Source of the DNA: Polyangia bacterium
GTDB taxonomy: Bacteria > Myxococcota_A > Polyangia > Polyangiales > Polyangiaceae
Direction: 5' to 3'
DNA length: 14,922 nucleotides
Assembly: GCA_030433055.1 (NCBI GenBank)
Contig: JAUILJ010000082.1
Location: 1-14,922 of the forward strand
Below the pieces are notes generated by a model. That model had not been told where the DNA came from. It was given only the letters and a program-made list of their open reading frames with translations, and did no database searches. The position numbers and the translations under genes are program-made. How positions within the stretch are numbered: the stretch's first letter is position 1; the number at the start of each line of letters is the position of its first letter. Positions 12,774-14,922 of the stretch are shown one piece after another.

Positions 12774-13412
12774 ATGAAGATCGGAATCGTCGGTGGAACG
12801 GGCAAGGAAGGTCGCGGCATCGCGCTGCGCTGGGCGAAAGCTGGGCACCAGGTTGCGATTGGCTCGCGCGACGCTGAGCGCGCCGCCGCCAAAGCCGCAG
12901 AGCTCTCCACGTCCGAGGCCGCGCTCAGCGGCGCCGACAACGCGGCGGTGTGCCGCGAGTCGGAGGTCGTGCTCTTGAGCATTCCGTTCAGTGGCCACAA
13001 GGAGACCCTGGAGGGCCTGAAGGAGGCCCTGGCAGGCAAGGTCGTGATCGACATCACGGTGCCGCTGAAGCCGCCGAAGGTGCGCGAGGTGAACCTGCCC
13101 GAGAGCACCAGCGCCGGCCAGCAGGCGCAGCAGATCCTTACGGATTCAAAGGTGGTCGCTACGCTGCATCACGTGAGCTCCGTGCACCTGAGCGAGGCGG
13201 ATCATGCCATCGAGTGCGATGTGCTCGCGGTGAGCGACCACGCCGACGCGTTGGAGACGGTGCTCGGGCTGTTGAAGGACCTCGGTGTGCGCGGTTTCAA
13301 CGCGGGGCCGCTGAAGAATGCCGTCGCCCTCGAGTCTTTGACCCCCGTCTTGTTGCACCTCAACAAGGTCTACGGCGGCTCAGCGGGGATCCGCCTGACG
13401 GGCCTGGGCTGA
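12774..13412 (+). CDS. npdG: NADPH-dependent F420 reductase (NpdG/Fno family)
   Basis: This enzyme transfers hydride between NADPH and F420 and is the probable source of F420H2 here, since no F420-dependent glucose-6-phosphate dehydrogenase is visible. The 212-residue length equals that of archaeal Fno. The N-terminal Rossmann motif is KIGIVGGTGKEGRGIALRWA, followed by GSRD (30-33), whose Ser/Arg pair is typical for binding the NADP 2'-phosphate. Later blocks VVLLSIPFSGHKETLEGL, KVVIDITVPLKPPKVR, TLHHVSSVHLSEAD, CDVLAVSDH and NAGPLKNAVALESLTPVLL follow the family. It starts at the ATG with a good ribosome-binding site, is divergent from cofE, and ends before a bidirectional terminator. Placement beside the biosynthesis genes strongly supports the assignment. 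Confidence 0.93.
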   Translation: MKIGIVGGTGKEGRGIALRWAKAGHQVAIGSRDAERAAAKAAELSTSEAALSGADNAAVCRESEVVLLSIPFSGHKETLEGLKEALAGKVVIDITVPLKPPKVREVNLPESTSAGQQAQQILTDSKVVATLHHVSSVHLSEADHAIECDVLAVSDHADALETVLGLLKDLGVRGFNAGPLKNAVALESLTPVLLHLNKVYGGSAGIRLTGLG

Positions 13413-13441
13413 GCGGCGCGGAGGAGCCTGGCCTAGAACAC

Positions 13442-13477
13442 GAAAGGCCCGCGGTATCGCCCGCTGGGCCTTTCTCT
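13442..13477. terminator. Bidirectional intrinsic terminator between npdG and the LLM gene
   Basis: GAAAGGCCC (13442-13450) and GGGCCTTTC (13466-13474) form a perfect 9-bp stem, and GCGG/CCGC inside can extend it with a one-base bulge. T-rich bases at the outer edge serve plus-strand transcripts (TTTCTC), and the matching A-rich edge serves minus-strand ones. It sits between two convergent genes, as expected for a shared terminator. Confidence 0.75.
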
Positions 13478-13497
13478 GCGTTCGGAGTCGCGTCAGC

Positions 13498-14526
13498 TCA
13501 GGAGTTGAGTTCTGCCAGGAGGCGGAGCGCCTCTGGCTGCTGGGTGCCTACCATCATGGTGCCGATCTTCGACTCCTTCCAAATCTGGAAGCGCTCCTTG
13601 ATGCGCTCTTTCGGGCCGACCAGGTTGAAGGTATCGACCATCTCGTCGGTCACCGCCTGGATCGCTTCGTTGCGTTTCCCGGCGAGGTAGAGATCTTGGA
13701 TCTTTTGCGCTTCTGCCTCGAAGCCCACCCGGGACACGTACTCGTTGTAGAAGTTCTTGCTCTTCGCACCCATGCCGCCGACGTAGAGCGCCAGGGTCAT
13801 CTTCAGCGGCATCCGACACGCCTCGAGATCGTCGCCGATGATCACCGCGACCGCAGGCGCGACGTCGAACGTGTCGATGCTCTTACCGCCGCCGGCCCGG
13901 TCGAAGCCTTTCTGCAGGTTCTGCTCGACCACCTCGAAGCGCCCGGGGTGCAGGCAGGTCATCAGCAACCCATCGGCAATTTCTCCCGCTTGAGCCTGAG
14001 CCTTTGGCGCCATCGAGCCCAGATAGATGGGGATGTTGGGATTTCCGTGGAGAATACTCTTCAGGGGCTTACCCAGACCCATCGAGCCGGGTCCCTGGTA
14101 GGGAAGCTGGTAGATCTGACCGTCGTAGGTCAGCGGCTCCTTGCGCTCGAGGATCTTCCTGACGATCTCGACGTACTCCCGCGTCCAGGTGAGGGGCTTG
14201 TGGTAGGGCAAGCCGTGCCAGCCCTCGACCACCTGGGGGCCTGAGGTGCCCAGGCCGAGGAGGAAGCGACCGCCTGACAAGGCGTCCAGCGTCATCGCGG
14301 TCATCGCGGTGTTCGCGGGGCTGCGCCCGGGCATTTGCATGATGCCCGTGCCGAGCTTGATGGTCTTGGTCTGCGCCGCAATCCAGGCGAGGGGAGTGAC
14401 CGCGTCACTCCCCCACGCCTCGGCGCTCCACACCGAGTGATAACCGAGGCGCTCGGCCTCCTGAATCAGCTCGATGTTGATGTGGACGTTGGAAGACGAA
14501 TATCCGAATACGTAGCCGAGGCGCAT
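13498..14526 (-). CDS. LLM-class F420-dependent oxidoreductase (Rv3520c-like)
   Basis: This is a luciferase-like monooxygenase family TIM-barrel protein of 342 residues, of the F420-binding type. The N-terminal MRLGYVFGYSS, SVWSAEAWGSDAVTPLAW (31-48), IKLGTGIMQMPGRSPANTAM, LSGGRFLLGLGTSGPQVVEGW, IPIYLGSMAPKA and ALYVGGMGAKSKNFYNEY segments are characteristic. They closely resemble what I recall of M. tuberculosis Rv3520c, a protein encoded within the cholesterol-catabolism (KstR) region. With cof genes and npdG next door, use of F420H2 rather than FMN is the natural reading. The substrate is unknown. It lies 69 nt downstream of the thiolase gene on the same strand, so they may be co-transcribed. 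I see no ribosome-binding site before the ATG at 14526. Confidence 0.9.
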   Translation of the reverse strand: MRLGYVFGYSSSNVHINIELIQEAERLGYHSVWSAEAWGSDAVTPLAWIAAQTKTIKLGTGIMQMPGRSPANTAMTAMTLDALSGGRFLLGLGTSGPQVVEGWHGLPYHKPLTWTREYVEIVRKILERKEPLTYDGQIYQLPYQGPGSMGLGKPLKSILHGNPNIPIYLGSMAPKAQAQAGEIADGLLMTCLHPGRFEVVEQNLQKGFDRAGGGKSIDTFDVAPAVAVIIGDDLEACRMPLKMTLALYVGGMGAKSKNFYNEYVSRVGFEAEAQKIQDLYLAGKRNEAIQAVTDEMVDTFNLVGPKERIKERFQIWKESKIGTMMVGTQQPEALRLLAELNS

Positions 14527-14595
14527 GGGGGCGATGCTACGGCGGATCGTGCTCGAGCGACACCCCGCAACCCACGAACCAGCGCTCGAAGGACG

Positions 14596-14922
14596 CTACA
14601 GGCGCTCGATGATCATGGCCATGCCCTGGCCGCCACCGACGCACATCGTCTCGAGGCCAAAGCGCTTGTCGTGGGCCTCGAGGTTGTTGAGCAGGCTGGC
14701 CATGATGCGCGCGCCCGTCATGCCGAAAGGATGGCCGAGGGCGATGGCGCCCCCCGCCACGTTCAGCTTCTCCCATGGGATCCCCAGCTGCTTCGCCGAC
14801 GGGATCACCTGGGCGGCGAAGGCCTCGTTGATCTCCACCAGGTCAATCTGGTCCATGGTCATCCCGGCGCGCTTGAGCGCCTGGCGGCTAGCCTCGATGG
14901 GCCCCAACCCCATGATCTCGGG
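14596..14922 (-). CDS. Thiolase (acetyl-CoA acyltransferase), C-terminal part, cut by window edge
   Basis: The last 108 residues of a thiolase II-type enzyme are visible; the gene continues beyond the right edge. The fragment opens with PEIMGLGPIEAS and contains the conserved INEAFAAQ, then GGAIALGHPFGMTGAR with the active-site His. CVGGGQGMAMIIERL at the C-terminus holds the catalytic Cys that acts as base. Thiolases cleave 3-ketoacyl-CoA in beta-oxidation or run in reverse as acetyl-CoA acetyltransferases; the visible part does not tell which. Its position upstream of the F420-type oxidoreductase on the same strand, and the acyl-CoA dehydrogenases on the far left, fit a degradative role in lipid or steroid catabolism. 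Confidence 0.93.
   Translation of the reverse strand, partial: PEIMGLGPIEASRQALKRAGMTMDQIDLVEINEAFAAQVIPSAKQLGIPWEKLNVAGGAIALGHPFGMTGARIMASLLNNLEAHDKRFGLETMCVGGGQGMAMIIERL

Noticed and set aside
11835..12998. A 387-codon minus-strand frame across cofE and the start of npdG
   Set aside because: It is in another frame of cofE, very Arg-rich, and crosses the divergent promoter region and the npdG start; it is a shadow.

Overview
This is GC-rich DNA from a bacterium. The long Gly/Ser/Ala/Asn linkers on secreted lipoproteins, the 'DAGADSG'-type linker and the lipoprotein/ferritin-like gene pair resemble what I know of Myxococcota (Polyangia-like deltaproteobacteria). The taxonomy is inferred from protein style, not from a marker gene.

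Left block (1-4007, + strand): four tightly coupled genes. They encode a 5'-truncated acylating aldehyde dehydrogenase, a 4-hydroxy-2-oxovalerate aldolase, and two adjacent acyl-CoA dehydrogenases joined by ATGA overlaps. The aldolase/dehydrogenase pair finishes a meta-cleavage pathway, releasing pyruvate and an acyl-CoA. Next to a paired acyl-CoA dehydrogenase it suggests steroid-like ring or side-chain catabolism, although other aromatic substrates remain possible.

Middle block (4076-7634): an envelope section. A minus-strand pair encodes a Cys-rich lipoprotein and a ferritin-like diiron protein, overlapping by 10 nt. Two plus-strand lipoproteins of unknown function follow. Between the latter lies a 388-base gene-free stretch with a long-range inverted repeat and a perfect 14-bp palindrome.

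Right block (7657-14526): a compact coenzyme F420 module. cofG and cofH (FO synthase, two separate genes rather than the fused actinobacterial FbiC) run on the plus strand. cofE-cofD-cofC run on the minus strand as an overlapping operon and converge on cofH so tightly that both stop codons lie in one CTAG. Divergent from cofE is npdG, the NADPH:F420 oxidoreductase that would supply reduced cofactor. After a bidirectional terminator comes a luciferase-like F420-dependent oxidoreductase resembling Mycobacterium tuberculosis Rv3520c, preceded by the 3' part of a thiolase gene that is cut by the window edge. Synthesis, reduction and a probable use of F420 therefore sit within about 7 kb.

The most notable points are: an apparent in-frame loss of about 30 residues from CofD after its GDRD motif; the cofH/cofC shared stop site; an AT-rich codon island over the CofH iron-sulfur motif; the absence of a dehydro-F420 reductase domain; and the combination of F420 genes with steroid-like lipid catabolism genes.
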